Below, piece by piece: positions 7,987 to 17,580 of a stretch of DNA of 64,000 nt (position 1 is the stretch's first letter; the number at the start of each line of letters is the position of its first letter). Both the position numbers and the translations under genes were made by a program. Below the pieces are notes generated by a model that did no database searches, was not told the DNA's origin, and was given only the letters and a program-made list of their open reading frames with translations. Source of the DNA: JAXMCK01 sp046349395 (GTDB lineage Bacteria > Pseudomonadota > Alphaproteobacteria > Geminicoccales > Geminicoccaceae); assembly GCA_046349395.1 (NCBI GenBank), contig JAXMCK010000005.1, positions 496,001-560,000 of the forward strand, written 5' to 3'.

Positions 7987-9324
7987 ATGGGTCAGATCAC
8001 CCGCCGCGACGCATTGCATCTGGGTGCGGGCCTCGCCGCCGCCACCGCACTGGGGACCGGCTCCGTCTGGGCCGAGATTCCGGTCAAGGATGTTGCCCCA
8101 CCGAAGTTCGAGATCGAATCGGGCGCTTCCTTGCGCGTGTTGCGCCCGGCCAAGTTCGTCTCCGCCGACGAGACGATCTTCAACGAGAACAGCAAGAAGT
8201 TCACCGACGCTACCGGCGTGCCCGTGAAGGTCGAGTATGAGAGCTGGGAGGACCTGCGCCCGAAGACGGCGGTCGCCGCCAGTGTCGGCACCGGCCCCGA
8301 TATCGTCTGTGCCTGGTCCGACGATCCGCAGCAATATGCCGACAAGGTCGTCGACCTCACCGATCTCGCGACCTATCTCGGCGACAAGTATGGCGGCTGG
8401 TGGCCGACCGCCCAGAAGTACGGCCAGACGCCCGACGGCTCGAAGTGGGTGGGCTGCCCGCTGGGCGCCTCGGGCGGCCGCGTTGTCTACCGCAAGTCCT
8501 GGGTCAACGAGGCCGGCTACGAGGAGATCCCGACCGATCTCGACGGCTTTCTGGCCCTGTGCCGCAAGCTGAAGGAGACGGGACACCCGGCCGGCTTCGC
8601 CCTCGGTAACGCCGTCGGCGACGGCAATGCCTGGGTGCATTGGGTCGTCTGGGCCCATGGCGGCTCGATGGTCGACGAGGAGGACCAGGTCACCATCAAC
8701 AGCCCCGAAACGATCGAGGCGCTGAAATACGCGAAAGCACTCTACGAGACCTTCATCCCCGGCACCGAGAGCTGGCTCGATCCGTCGAACAACAAGGCGT
8801 TCCTAGCCGGCCAGATCGGCCTCACGAACAACGGCATCTCGGTCTTCTTCTCGGCCAGGAACTCCGACGATCCCAACATGAAGGCGATGGCCGAGGACAT
8901 CTACCACGCCAAGATGCCGATCGGCCCCGTCGGCAAGCCGACCGAGCGCCCGCTCGTCGTCAATCCGATGGTCTTCCAGTACACGCAGTATCCGAACGCC
9001 TCGAAGGAATATATTCGGTTCATGCTCGAGCGCGAGCAGTACGAACCCTTCCTCAACGGCTGCCTCGGCTATTGGGGTCACCCGCTGCAGGCCTACGAGC
9101 AGGCGGCCATCTGGACCGAGGAACCGAAGGCGCTCGCCTACCGCGACGTGCTTAAGGACGGCATCTGGGACGGCTACAAGGGCACGCTGAACGCCGCCTC
9201 GCAGGCCGTGCTGGCCGACTATGTCATGCTGCAGATGGTGGCGTCCGTCTGCACCGGCCAATCCACACCCGAAGATGCGGCCGCGGAAGCCGAACGGCGC
9301 GCCAAGCGTTACTATCGGAGCTGA
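7987..9324 (+). CDS. ABC transporter sugar-binding protein (family 1), Tat-type signal
   Basis: Periplasmic solute-binding protein of 445 residues, probably for a sugar or related polyol. The N-terminus has a twin-arginine-like signal (ITRRDALHLGAGLAAATALG), so export may be via Tat. The family 1 fold is supported by the length, the early segment FNENSKKFTDATGVPVKVEYESWEDL and the GPDIVCAWSDDP hinge region. A GGGAGAG ribosome-binding site precedes the ATG. It is followed by two permeases 27 bp later and forms their operon. The substrate cannot be read from sequence. Confidence 0.88.
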   Translation: MGQITRRDALHLGAGLAAATALGTGSVWAEIPVKDVAPPKFEIESGASLRVLRPAKFVSADETIFNENSKKFTDATGVPVKVEYESWEDLRPKTAVAASVGTGPDIVCAWSDDPQQYADKVVDLTDLATYLGDKYGGWWPTAQKYGQTPDGSKWVGCPLGASGGRVVYRKSWVNEAGYEEIPTDLDGFLALCRKLKETGHPAGFALGNAVGDGNAWVHWVVWAHGGSMVDEEDQVTINSPETIEALKYAKALYETFIPGTESWLDPSNNKAFLAGQIGLTNNGISVFFSARNSDDPNMKAMAEDIYHAKMPIGPVGKPTERPLVVNPMVFQYTQYPNASKEYIRFMLEREQYEPFLNGCLGYWGHPLQAYEQAAIWTEEPKALAYRDVLKDGIWDGYKGTLNAASQAVLADYVMLQMVASVCTGQSTPEDAAAEAERRAKRYYRS

Positions 9325-9351
9325 TCCGACCCTTCAGGCGGAGAACCTGCC

Positions 9352-10305
9352 GTGGCGGCCGTCGTCGACCATATCGCCTACCGGCCGCCACGGCAGGGTG
9401 CCCTCTCGCGCCTGTTCGACTGGAAGCCGTTCCTCGTCGTCGTCTGCCTGACGCCGGCGCTGGGTCTGCTGCTGCTGTTCCTCAGCTACCCGCTCGGCCT
9501 CGGCGTCTGGCTGGCGTTCACCGACACGCGCATCGGCCGCCCCGGCGAGTTCGTCGGCTCCTTCAACTACGAGCTGCTGTGGGAAGACCGGATCTTCTGG
9601 CTCTCGGTCTTCAACACGCTGCTCTACACGATCGTCGCCACGATCGGGAAGTTCGCGCTGGGCCTTTGGCTGGCGCTGCTCCTCAACCAGTCGATGCCGT
9701 TCAAATCCTTCGTCCGGGCCATCGTGCTGATCCCCTGGATCGTGCCGACGGTGCTCTCCGCGATTGCTTTCTGGTGGATCTACGATCCCCAGTTCTCGAT
9801 CATCTCCTACGTGCTGGTCGACGTCCTGGGCTGGCGCGACACCTACATCAACTTCCTGGGCGATCCCTGGAACGCACGTATGTCGCTGATCGCCGCCAAC
9901 ATCTGGCGCGGCATCCCCTTCGTCGCGATCTGCCTCCTGGCCGGCCTGCAGACCATCCAGCCCTCGCTCTACGAGGCGGCCATGCTGGACGGGGCCACCG
10001 GCTGGCAGCGCTTCCGCCACATCACCTTCCCGATGCTGATGCCGATCCTGGCCGTGGTGCTGACGTTCTCGGTGCTCTTCACCTTCACCGACTTCCAGCT
10101 CGTCTACGCCATCACGCGCGGGGGCCCCGCCAACTCCACGCATCTGATGGCGACCCTCGCCTTCCAGCGCGGCATCCCCGGCGGCCAGATCGGCGAGGGT
10201 GCGGCCATCGCCGTCGCCATGATCCCCTTCCTCGTCGTCGCCACCTTGTTCAGCTATTTCGCGCTGGCCAACCGCAAATGGCAGCAGGGAGAGGGCGATG
10301 ACTGA
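9352..10305 (+). CDS. ABC transporter permease, sugar type (MalF-like)
   Basis: Inner-membrane permease of 317 residues with six predicted helices. It carries the EAA loop EAAMLDGATGWQRFRHITFPML, which docks the ATPase. The start is GTG at 9352, 27 bp after the binding protein. The C-terminal end overlaps the next permease start by 8 bp, indicating translational coupling. Together with 10298-11185 it forms the membrane heterodimer of the importer. Confidence 0.92.
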   Translation: MAAVVDHIAYRPPRQGALSRLFDWKPFLVVVCLTPALGLLLLFLSYPLGLGVWLAFTDTRIGRPGEFVGSFNYELLWEDRIFWLSVFNTLLYTIVATIGKFALGLWLALLLNQSMPFKSFVRAIVLIPWIVPTVLSAIAFWWIYDPQFSIISYVLVDVLGWRDTYINFLGDPWNARMSLIAANIWRGIPFVAICLLAGLQTIQPSLYEAAMLDGATGWQRFRHITFPMLMPILAVVLTFSVLFTFTDFQLVYAITRGGPANSTHLMATLAFQRGIPGGQIGEGAAIAVAMIPFLVVATLFSYFALANRKWQQGEGDD

Positions 10306-11185
10306 GTCCGCCGCCGCCCTCCTCCCGGAGCGCACCGGGGTCATCTCGTGGGACTCGATCCCGCGCCGGATCGTGACGCTCTGGATCCCGCTCGCCTGTT
10401 TTCTCCTCATCCTGCTCTTCCCGTTCTACTGGATGGCGATCACCACCCTGAAGTCGAACGAGGAGCTCTACGACTACAAGAACTTCAACCCCTTCTGGGT
10501 GCACTCGCCCACACTCGCCAACATCAACAAGCTTCTGTTCGAGACCGACTATCCGCGCTGGCTGACGACCACGATGACGGTGGCCGTTGTCGCCACCGTG
10601 CTCTCGATCTTCGCCAGCGTGCTCGCCGCCTACGCCATTCAGCGTCTGCGCTTCAAAGGCTCGAAATGGCTGGGTCTCGGCATCTACCTCGCCTACCTCG
10701 TCCCGCCGTCCATTCTCTTCATCCCTTTGGCGACCATGGTCTTCCGCCTCGGTCTCTACGACTCGATGTGGGCGCTGATCCTCACCTACCCGACCTTCCT
10801 CATCCCGTTCTGCACCTGGCTGCTGATCGGCTACTTCAAGTCGATTCCCTACGAGCTCGAGGAATGCGCGCTGATCGACGGCGCTACCCGGCTGCAGATC
10901 CTCTGGAAGATCACGCTACCGCTGGCCGTCCCTGGCCTCATCTCCGCCGGCATCTTCGCCTTCACCCTGTCCTGGAACGAGTTCATCTACGCCCTCGCCT
11001 TCATTCAATCGAGCGAGAACAAGACGGTCCCCGTCGCCGTCCTGACCCAACTCGTCGAAGGGGACGTCTACCACTGGGGTTCGTTGATGGCCGGCGCCCT
11101 GCTTGGCTCGATCCCGGTGGCGCTCATCTACTCGTTCTTCGTGGAGTACTACGTCTCGAGCTTGACCGGGGCGGTGAAGGAATAG
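10298..11185 (+). CDS. ABC transporter permease, sugar type (MalG-like)
   Basis: Second inner-membrane permease, 295 residues. Its EAA loop reads ELEECALIDGATRLQILWKITLPLA. The typical C-terminal helices of the MalG/UgpE family are present, with SWNEFIYALAF. The start overlaps the previous gene by 8 bp. No ATP-binding subunit follows: the next gene is tRNA-Glu and then an RTX protein. The importer therefore needs an ATPase encoded elsewhere, as is known for MsmK-type shared ATPases. Confidence 0.92.
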   Translation: MTESAAALLPERTGVISWDSIPRRIVTLWIPLACFLLILLFPFYWMAITTLKSNEELYDYKNFNPFWVHSPTLANINKLLFETDYPRWLTTTMTVAVVATVLSIFASVLAAYAIQRLRFKGSKWLGLGIYLAYLVPPSILFIPLATMVFRLGLYDSMWALILTYPTFLIPFCTWLLIGYFKSIPYELEECALIDGATRLQILWKITLPLAVPGLISAGIFAFTLSWNEFIYALAFIQSSENKTVPVAVLTQLVEGDVYHWGSLMAGALLGSIPVALIYSFFVEYYVSSLTGAVKE

Positions 11186-11287
11186 GCTCCGGGCGAGCGG
11201 CCTCGAACTCCTGCGGAGGTGGCCCCTCGGCGCGGGATGCCGCTTGCCTTGATTTCCTGCCCCGGCGCGTCTACCTCCGCGGCGCAG

Positions 11288-11362
11288 GTCCCCATCGTCT
11301 AGTGGTCAGGACGCCACCCTTTCAAGGTGGATACACGGGTTCAAATCCCGTTGGGGGCACCA
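11288..11362 (+). tRNA. tRNA-Glu (anticodon TTC), CCA encoded
   Basis: Full cloverleaf: acceptor stem GTCCCCA with TGGGGGC (one T-G pair); D arm TCTAGTGGTCAGGA; anticodon arm CCACC-CTTTCAA-GGTGG with anticodon TTC; T arm ACGGG-TTCAAAT-CCCGT; discriminator A at 11359 and an encoded CCA at 11360-11362. It sits in the gap between the sugar ABC operon and the RTX gene. Confidence 0.96.
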
Positions 11363-11640
11363 TCATCGTGTCGGTCCTGTCGAAGCGACCGGCATGGGGA
11401 TGAAAACTACAGACTTGTGATGCCGTCGCGCCGCCCGGGTCCGAGCGGCCGACCAAGTCCGTGGACCACATTCCTCCGATCATTCGAGCGAACGATCTCG
11501 GCCCCGACTGACGGCCTGCCGGGCACTCCGGCGTATCTCCCCTGCCCATCTGCGCATTGTGCGTTCGCTTGCCGAACCGATATTTTAGATAACCTGCATG
11601 AAGCATATGCTCCGCGCGGTGCTATCGATGAGGCACTCCG
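11363..11640. other. intergenic region between tRNA-Glu and the RTX gene
   Basis: 278 bp without a supported gene. The first half is GC-rich with no open frame that resembles a protein. The last 60 bp are noticeably AT-richer (GATATTTTAGATAACC around 11578-11593), a plausible promoter zone for the RTX gene, but no confident -35/-10 pair was assigned. A GAGG ribosome-binding site lies just before the ATG at 11641. Confidence 0.5.
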
Positions 11641-14256
11641 ATGGCCACCTTCACGGTCACGACACTCACTGACACCGTCGACCCCAACGACGGTAAGCTC
11701 AGCCTCCGCGAGGCCCTGACCCTCGCCAACGCCAAGGCCGACGCGGACACCGTCACCTTCGCTGCAAGCCTCGAAGGCAAGACACTGACGCTCACCCACG
11801 GACAGATCGATATCACCAACGACGTCACCGTCCTCGGCGATCCCGACAAGGACGGAACGGGCGTCGTCATTGACCAACGGACGGACGACACCGGCGTCGA
11901 TGTTTCCGCGCGGGTGCTGGAGATCAGCGGCACCGGTACGGATGCGGCACTCAGTGGCATGGGTCTGACGGGCGGCCGCGTCATCGATGAGAATGGTGGC
12001 GGTATCCTCGTGTCGAAGGGTGCCAATCTCGATCTGCACAATGTTTCAGTGCATAACAATTCGCTTGGCCTCTATGACGCTCCCTATACGGTACGGGGCA
12101 TCGGGATTTACGCGAATGCTAATGCATCACTGACGATAGTGGCGTCTGACATCTCTCACAACAGTTCTGCAACAGAGAACGTCCTCGGTGGTGGTATAGC
12201 CGTTGGCGACCACAGCAACCTTGTTCTGCAAGACAGTATTGTCAATCACAATGACGCGCAGTTCGGTGCGGGTGTGCTGATAAACGGCGCGGCCCAGGCG
12301 GTCGTCTTACGTTCCGATGTGATCAACAACATCGCGAGCGGGATGTACGAGGGTGGTCACGCAGGCATCTATGCATGGAACACCATGCTGGATATCACTG
12401 ACAGCACCATTGCCGACAACATCGCCTACGCCAGTGACGGCTCCTGGGGCGGTGGAATTTCTGGCAGCAATGTGACGCTCACTCTCACCTCATCGACGGT
12501 CACCGGCAATTCCGTTGGAGCCGACACCAGCAAATACGCTACGGCCCTCGGTGCCGGCGTGTATCTGGAGTACAGCTCCATTGCCCTCGCGAACAGCGTG
12601 GTCGCCGGCAACTATCTGTGGAGTTCTTCGGCACCGCTCAGAACGGACGATATCTCAGGCCAGGCAATCACGACCTCGAACGGACACAACGTCCTCGGCA
12701 AGATCAACGGCGGATCCGTAGAAGGTGACGTGGTCGGTGTCGACCCGGCGCTCATCTTCGCCGCTCTGAACCCGACAAGAGGCGGCGGCCAACTCGTGTT
12801 GGTGAACGGCACCTGGGTCGCACCGCTGCGTGACGCGCTCGACAACCCAGCGCTCTCCGGGGCCGATCCCGCCTCGACGGGCGAGGTCGACCAGCGGGGC
12901 GCCGCCCGGCCCCAGCCCGGCGCCAGCAACCCGGACATCGGCTCCTACGAGTTGAGCCAGACCCACATCTCGACGACGGCGTCGGCGCACAACGACGTTC
13001 TCACCGGTACCGCCGCCGCCAACACCCTCGCGGGCAAGGCGGGCAACGACCTGCTCCTCGGCCTCGGCGGCAACGACACGCTGAAGGGCGAGTCCGGCGG
13101 CGACACGCTGCAGGGCGGGCTCGGCGACGACAAGCTCGACGGCGGCACGGGCATCGACACCGCCAGCTATCGCGACGCCACCGCCGCGGTGACGGTGTCG
13201 CTGAAGAACGGCACCTCCGGTGGGGCCCTCGGCCACGACACGCTGGTGTCGATCGAGAACGTCGTCGGCAGTGCCTTAAACGACAGCCTGGGCGGAGACG
13301 CCGGCAGCAACACCGTGGCCGGCCTCGCGGGCAACGACAAGCTCTACGGCGACGTCGGCAACGACCACCTGCGCGGTGGAGCCGGCAGCGACTCGCTCTG
13401 GGGCGGGCTCGGCAATGACGATCTCGACGGCGGTGCGGGCATCGACACGGCCGTCTATGCCGACGCCACCGGCGCTGTGGGCGCCAACCTGCTGAAGGGA
13501 ACCAGCAGCGGCGCACTCGGCAGCGACCATCTCACCGCCATCGAGAACCTGACCGGCGGCGCCTTCAACGACACCCTCGGCGGCGATCGCGGCGCCAACA
13601 CGCTCCTGGGCGGCGGCGGTAACGACAAGCTTTACGGCGACGCCGGCAACGACGACCTGCAGGGCCAAGACGGCAACGACACCTTGTGGGGTTTCACCGG
13701 CGACGACCGCCTGGACGGCGGTGCCGGCACTGACACGGCGAGTTATGCCGACATCACCGGCGCCGGGGTTCATGTCAGCCTCGCGATCACGACGGCGCAG
13801 GACACCGGCGGTGCGGGCCACGACACGCTGGCGGCCGTCGAGAACCTGATCGGCACCGCCCTGGCCGATAGCCTCGTCGGCAACTCGGCGGCGAACACGC
13901 TGACCGGCGGCCTCGGCAAGGACACGCTCACGGGCAACGCCGGGAACGACCTGTTCGACTACAACACCGCCGCCGACAGCGGGCCGGCGGCCAAAGCCGA
14001 CTGGATCACCGACTTCACCGGAGCCGGTGCCGCTACGGGCGATCGCATCGACCTCGCCGACGTCTATGCCGGCACGCTGAAGTTCGTCGGCACCCACGCG
14101 TTCGATGCCGCCGGCGAGGTCCGCGTGACGGCCAGCGGTTCCGACACGATCGTCCAGGTCAACCTGACCGGAACCGGCGGTGCCGAGATGGAGATCCACG
14201 TCCAGGACGGTGCCGCAACACCCGGTCAGTGGGCGGCCGGAGACTTCATCCTGTAG
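11641..14256 (+). CDS. CSLREA-domain beta-helix protein with RTX calcium-binding repeats
   Basis: Large 871-residue extracellular protein. The N-terminus (MATFTVTTLTDTVDPNDGKLSLREAL) is a CSLREA domain. Residues about 50-430 are Asn/Ser/Gly-rich repeats typical of a right-handed parallel beta-helix. From about 445 to 780 there are many RTX nonapeptides (GGxGNDxLx), such as AGNDLLLGLGGNDTLKG. The C-terminus (DWITDFTGAGAATGDRIDL to WAAGDFIL) resembles the serralysin C-terminal region. There is no N-terminal signal peptide, so type I secretion is expected from family knowledge; no type I exporter is in the window. Paralogues are at 55796 and 57909. Terminated by the hairpin at 14302. Confidence 0.9.
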   Translation: MATFTVTTLTDTVDPNDGKLSLREALTLANAKADADTVTFAASLEGKTLTLTHGQIDITNDVTVLGDPDKDGTGVVIDQRTDDTGVDVSARVLEISGTGTDAALSGMGLTGGRVIDENGGGILVSKGANLDLHNVSVHNNSLGLYDAPYTVRGIGIYANANASLTIVASDISHNSSATENVLGGGIAVGDHSNLVLQDSIVNHNDAQFGAGVLINGAAQAVVLRSDVINNIASGMYEGGHAGIYAWNTMLDITDSTIADNIAYASDGSWGGGISGSNVTLTLTSSTVTGNSVGADTSKYATALGAGVYLEYSSIALANSVVAGNYLWSSSAPLRTDDISGQAITTSNGHNVLGKINGGSVEGDVVGVDPALIFAALNPTRGGGQLVLVNGTWVAPLRDALDNPALSGADPASTGEVDQRGAARPQPGASNPDIGSYELSQTHISTTASAHNDVLTGTAAANTLAGKAGNDLLLGLGGNDTLKGESGGDTLQGGLGDDKLDGGTGIDTASYRDATAAVTVSLKNGTSGGALGHDTLVSIENVVGSALNDSLGGDAGSNTVAGLAGNDKLYGDVGNDHLRGGAGSDSLWGGLGNDDLDGGAGIDTAVYADATGAVGANLLKGTSSGALGSDHLTAIENLTGGAFNDTLGGDRGANTLLGGGGNDKLYGDAGNDDLQGQDGNDTLWGFTGDDRLDGGAGTDTASYADITGAGVHVSLAITTAQDTGGAGHDTLAAVENLIGTALADSLVGNSAANTLTGGLGKDTLTGNAGNDLFDYNTAADSGPAAKADWITDFTGAGAATGDRIDLADVYAGTLKFVGTHAFDAAGEVRVTASGSDTIVQVNLTGTGGAEMEIHVQDGAATPGQWAAGDFIL

Positions 14257-14301
14257 CCGACCGCAGCATCCCTATACCCGGAGTTGCATACTCGACGGCA
14301 T

Positions 14302-14331
14302 GCGTAGCGGCGTTTTCGGGCGCCGCTACGC
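14302..14331 (+). terminator. strong hairpin terminator after the RTX gene
   Basis: Perfect 11-bp stem GCGTAGCGGCG / CGCCGCTACGC with an 8-nt loop TTTTCGGG, 45 bp after the RTX stop. The sequence beyond it is AT-rich (14338-14400) and probably holds the promoter of the first propeller gene. Confidence 0.75.
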
Positions 14332-14422
14332 GAATTCATTGGCTGCGAATGCAGCATTTGTAGATATTCCGTAACACTGACTTCATAACTCGGTAAGAAA
14401 CAAAGCTGCCGGGGGATGCGCC

Positions 14423-15946
14423 ATGTTCAAAACAGACAAAGTTAATGTACGTCGGCTGCTTTTTTCGTTCACCCTGATTGCGAGCGCCGTCCCGCAACTT
14501 GTTCTGGCAAATGACTTTACCGTTCCCGGCCAGATTGATCGGGTACAGCAGTACGGCAACAGGCAACGTGGCCTCGCCTATGTCCCGCTCTCGCGCGAAA
14601 GCGACGTGCCCGAGCCCGCCACCTTCTCGTACAGCCCTGTCGTGCAGATCCCGATGGACGGCGACCGCGGCGTGAACGTCCGCGGCGGCCTCCTGCCGAT
14701 CGATGCTGACGGCGACGGCACCTACGAGTTCCTGCACTACAACGGCTACCGCATCATGCGCGTCTACGCGCAGGACGGCCGGAAGCTTTGGCAGATCGAT
14801 AATCCGAACGGACGCCTGCACCGCACCTTCGTCCATCGCGACGCCCTGGCCGTGCTCGACACGAACGGCGACGGCCGACAGGAGATCATCCATTGCTGGG
14901 TCGATCCGGCGACCGGCAAGCGCAAGTTGGTGCGCCGCGACGGGGCGTCGGGTTTGCCGCTCGCCATGTCGAAGCCGATCGACGGCGTCGGCGCCGAATG
15001 CCAGATGGGCGTGTACAAGCCGCTCGGTGCCACCGCCCCGATCGTGTTCCTCTCGAGGCAGGCGCCGAAAGCGGCCGGCTGCACTCGGAACTATGTCGAC
15101 GAGTGGAGCTCCGTCACCGCCTACGACATGAACATGAACCCGCTCTGGAGCCGGGTCACCTGCAATGCAGGACACTATCCGAAGCCGCTGGATGCCGATG
15201 GCGACGGGACACCGGAGGCCATCTTCGTCGGCAAGTACCTGCTGGACTATGCCGGCAAGCTGCTCTGCACGCTGCCCGGCTGGGGTACGGATCACGTCGA
15301 TTCCATGACGGTCGGCGATTTCGACCCGGCGCTGCCGGGTTTCGAGGTGCTCGCCGTCGGTCAGACCGGGACCCGCTTCTACTCCGCCGACTGCACCCCG
15401 CGCTGGACCCTGACGACCAAGCTCATCAGGAACCCTCAGAACTCGGCCGCCGTGCGCCTCGATCGCGGGTCCGGTCCCGTGCTCCTGGTCCGACAGCGCG
15501 GCTCCGAACCGCTTCGCATTACCTATCGGGTCAGCGCCCAGGGAGTCATCCTCTCCTCCTACTCCGACCTGTCGCCGCTTGAGCCGATTCCCCAGCAGAA
15601 CGCCGATCTCGACGGTGCACCCGCCAATGAGGACCTGCTCGTCTGGTTCGGCCAGGTCCTCGACGTGGCCGGCAATCGACGCCTGACCGTCGACTGGTAC
15701 TGGAACCTGCAGACGCTGCTTCCCGGTGAGGAGCTGCTGATCCCCTACGATCAATGGTCGAGCGCTGCCCTTTCCTTCGACCTCGATCATGACGGCCAGG
15801 ACGAGCTCACCGTCTGGGGACGCGAGCGTATCGTCATCGGCAAGGCCACACCGCCCGTGGTCGTGCCTACGTCTTCGCGAGCGCATCGCCCCAGCGGCCC
15901 GCACTTCGCGTGCGGCAGCCATTGTCCGCCAGCACCCCTCGACTGA
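14423..15946 (+). CDS. secreted FG-GAP-like beta-propeller protein, copy 1
   Basis: 507-residue exported protein, first of four tandem paralogues. The signal peptide ends at VLA-ND. The body contains regularly spaced calcium-loop-like motifs: DADGDGTYEFLHYNGY, DTNGDGRQEIIHCW, DADGDGTPEAIFVGKY, GDFDPALPGFEVLAVG, NADLDGAPANEDLLVWFG and DLDHDGQDELTVWGRERI, suggesting about six propeller blades. The pattern recalls FG-GAP/VCBS proteins and the propeller of family 11 rhamnogalacturonan lyases; enzyme activity is not shown. Its C-terminal tail runs about 25 residues beyond the tail of copy 3. AT-rich DNA and a GGGGG ribosome-binding region precede the ATG. Confidence 0.78.
   Translation: MFKTDKVNVRRLLFSFTLIASAVPQLVLANDFTVPGQIDRVQQYGNRQRGLAYVPLSRESDVPEPATFSYSPVVQIPMDGDRGVNVRGGLLPIDADGDGTYEFLHYNGYRIMRVYAQDGRKLWQIDNPNGRLHRTFVHRDALAVLDTNGDGRQEIIHCWVDPATGKRKLVRRDGASGLPLAMSKPIDGVGAECQMGVYKPLGATAPIVFLSRQAPKAAGCTRNYVDEWSSVTAYDMNMNPLWSRVTCNAGHYPKPLDADGDGTPEAIFVGKYLLDYAGKLLCTLPGWGTDHVDSMTVGDFDPALPGFEVLAVGQTGTRFYSADCTPRWTLTTKLIRNPQNSAAVRLDRGSGPVLLVRQRGSEPLRITYRVSAQGVILSSYSDLSPLEPIPQQNADLDGAPANEDLLVWFGQVLDVAGNRRLTVDWYWNLQTLLPGEELLIPYDQWSSAALSFDLDHDGQDELTVWGRERIVIGKATPPVVVPTSSRAHRPSGPHFACGSHCPPAPLD
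14894..15006 (+). repeat. near-identical tract shared by propeller copies 1 and 2
   Basis: 113 bp of copy 1 match 16511-16623 of copy 2 with only two mismatches, counted by eye, whereas the flanking sequence differs much more. The encoded segment spans WVDPATGKRKLVRRDGA to the following GVGAECQ. This patchy identity suggests recent gene conversion between the copies. Confidence 0.75.
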
Positions 15947-16039
15947 TCCGAAGGGCGCATCCCTCTCCCTGCTTGCAGATTGCCAAACGGCAATGGAGCT
16001 TTGAGGCGCCTTCGCGCAACGTCTCTGGGAAGGCTACGG

Positions 16040-17547
16040 ATGGCGCGCCGGTTTGCTTGAAGCTGGGCGCTCTTGTCGGTGTCGATCACCTGGGCCGGTA
16101 CCAATGCGCTCCGCCTGGCCCACGCCGGCACCATTCCCGCCCCTGGCGAGATCGAGCGCGTCCAGCAATATGGCAACAGCCTGCGCGGCCTCGCCTACGT
16201 GCCCTTGTCCCGCGACAGCGCCGTTCCGGAGCCCGCCACCTTCGCCATGGTCCCGACCGTCCAGCTTCCGTAAGACGGCGACCGCACGGTGAACGTGCAG
16301 GGCAATCTCCTGCCGATCGATGTCGACGGCGACGGCACCTACGAGCTTCTGCACTACAACGGTTACCGCACGATGCGGGTCTACCGGCAGGACGGCCGGA
16401 AGCTCTGGCAGATCGATAATCCCAAGGGCCGCGTGCACCGCACGAATGTCCATCGCGACGCCATCGCCGTGCTGGACACCGATGGCGACGGCACACAGGA
16501 GATCCTGCACTGCTGGGTCGATCCGGCGACCGGCAAGCGCAAGTTGGTGCGCCGCGACGGGGCGACGGGTTTGCCGCTCGCCATGTCGAAGCCGATCGAC
16601 GGCGTCGGCGCGGAATGCCAGATCGCCGTCTACAGGATGACGGGCAGTGCCAACCCGCTCCTGTTCCTCGCCTGCAACGCGCCCTTGGCGTCGAACTTCA
16701 CGCGGAACTTCGTCGACGGGTGGAGCTACACCAACGTCTTCGACATGGCGCTGAAGCGCCTCTGGAGCCGGACCACCTGCAATGCCGGCCACTATCCGAA
16801 GCCCCTCGACACCGACAATAACGGGACCGCGGAGGCAGTGTTCGTCGGCGAGTATCTCTACGATGCGGCCGGCAACCTGCTCTGCACCCTGCCCGGCTGG
16901 GGGACGTACCATGTCGATTCGATGTCGATCGGCGAGTTCGATCCGACCCTGCCCGGGGCCGAGGTCCTGACCGTCGGCGCCACGGGCACACGCCTCTACT
17001 CGGCGGCCGGATGCCCCCAGCGCTGGATGCTGAAGAACGCGGTGATCCGCAATCCGCAGCACACGCAGGCCGTGCAGTTCGACCGCAAGTCGCCTCCGGT
17101 GCTGTTCGTCCGTCAGAAGCGATCCGAGCCGCTGCGCATCACCTACCGGATCAGCGCCCAGGGCGTGGTGCTCTCCTCCTACTCGGATCTCTCGCCGACC
17201 GTGCCCGTGCCGCAGGAGAACGCCAATCTGGACGGTGCCCCGGCGGCGGAGGATCTGGTGACCTGGTTCGGCCAGGTCCTCGACGCCAACGGCGCGCGGC
17301 GGCTCACGGTCGATTGGTTCTGGAAGCTGCAGACGCTGCTGCCGGGCGAGGAGACGCTGGGCCCGTTCGACCAGTGGGCCAGCGTGCCGGTCGCCTTCGA
17401 CCTCGACCATGACGGGGTGAGCGAACTGATCGTCTGGGGCCGCGAGCGCATCCGATCGGCAAGCTGGCACCCCTGCCACACCCTGGAGAGCGCCGGACGA
17501 TCCCCGGCAGCCAGAAGTGGAATTACAACGCGTTACCGCTGCTGTAA
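16040..17547 (+). pseudogene. secreted FG-GAP-like propeller, copy 2, inactivated
   Basis: Second paralogue, broken in three places. From an ATG at 16040 the frame reads MARRFA, then TGA at 16058-16060, then a good signal-peptide remainder (SWALLSVSITWAGTNALRLAHA). A TAA at 16271-16273 replaces the TAT Tyr codon kept in copy 3 (PYDGDR). Near 17453 one base is missing relative to the other copies (CGTATCGTCATC against CGCATCCGATC); restoring it gives IGKLAPLPHPGE and a stop at 17545. The remaining body is well conserved, so inactivation seems recent. A GTG at 16289 could start a shorter, unexported product reading past the lesion to 17629. Confidence 0.8.
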
Positions 17548-17580
17548 GCGGTCGGAGACGACAGGGCAGGGAACACCGAC

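Noticed and set aside
12976..13990. Regularly spaced repeats as a CRISPR or satellite array
   Set aside because: They translate into RTX nonapeptides in one continuous frame with no unique spacers.
16058..16060. TGA in propeller copy 2 as a recoded (selenocysteine or suppressed) codon
   Set aside because: A second in-frame stop (TAA) and a one-base deletion also occur in the same gene, so decay is the simpler explanation.
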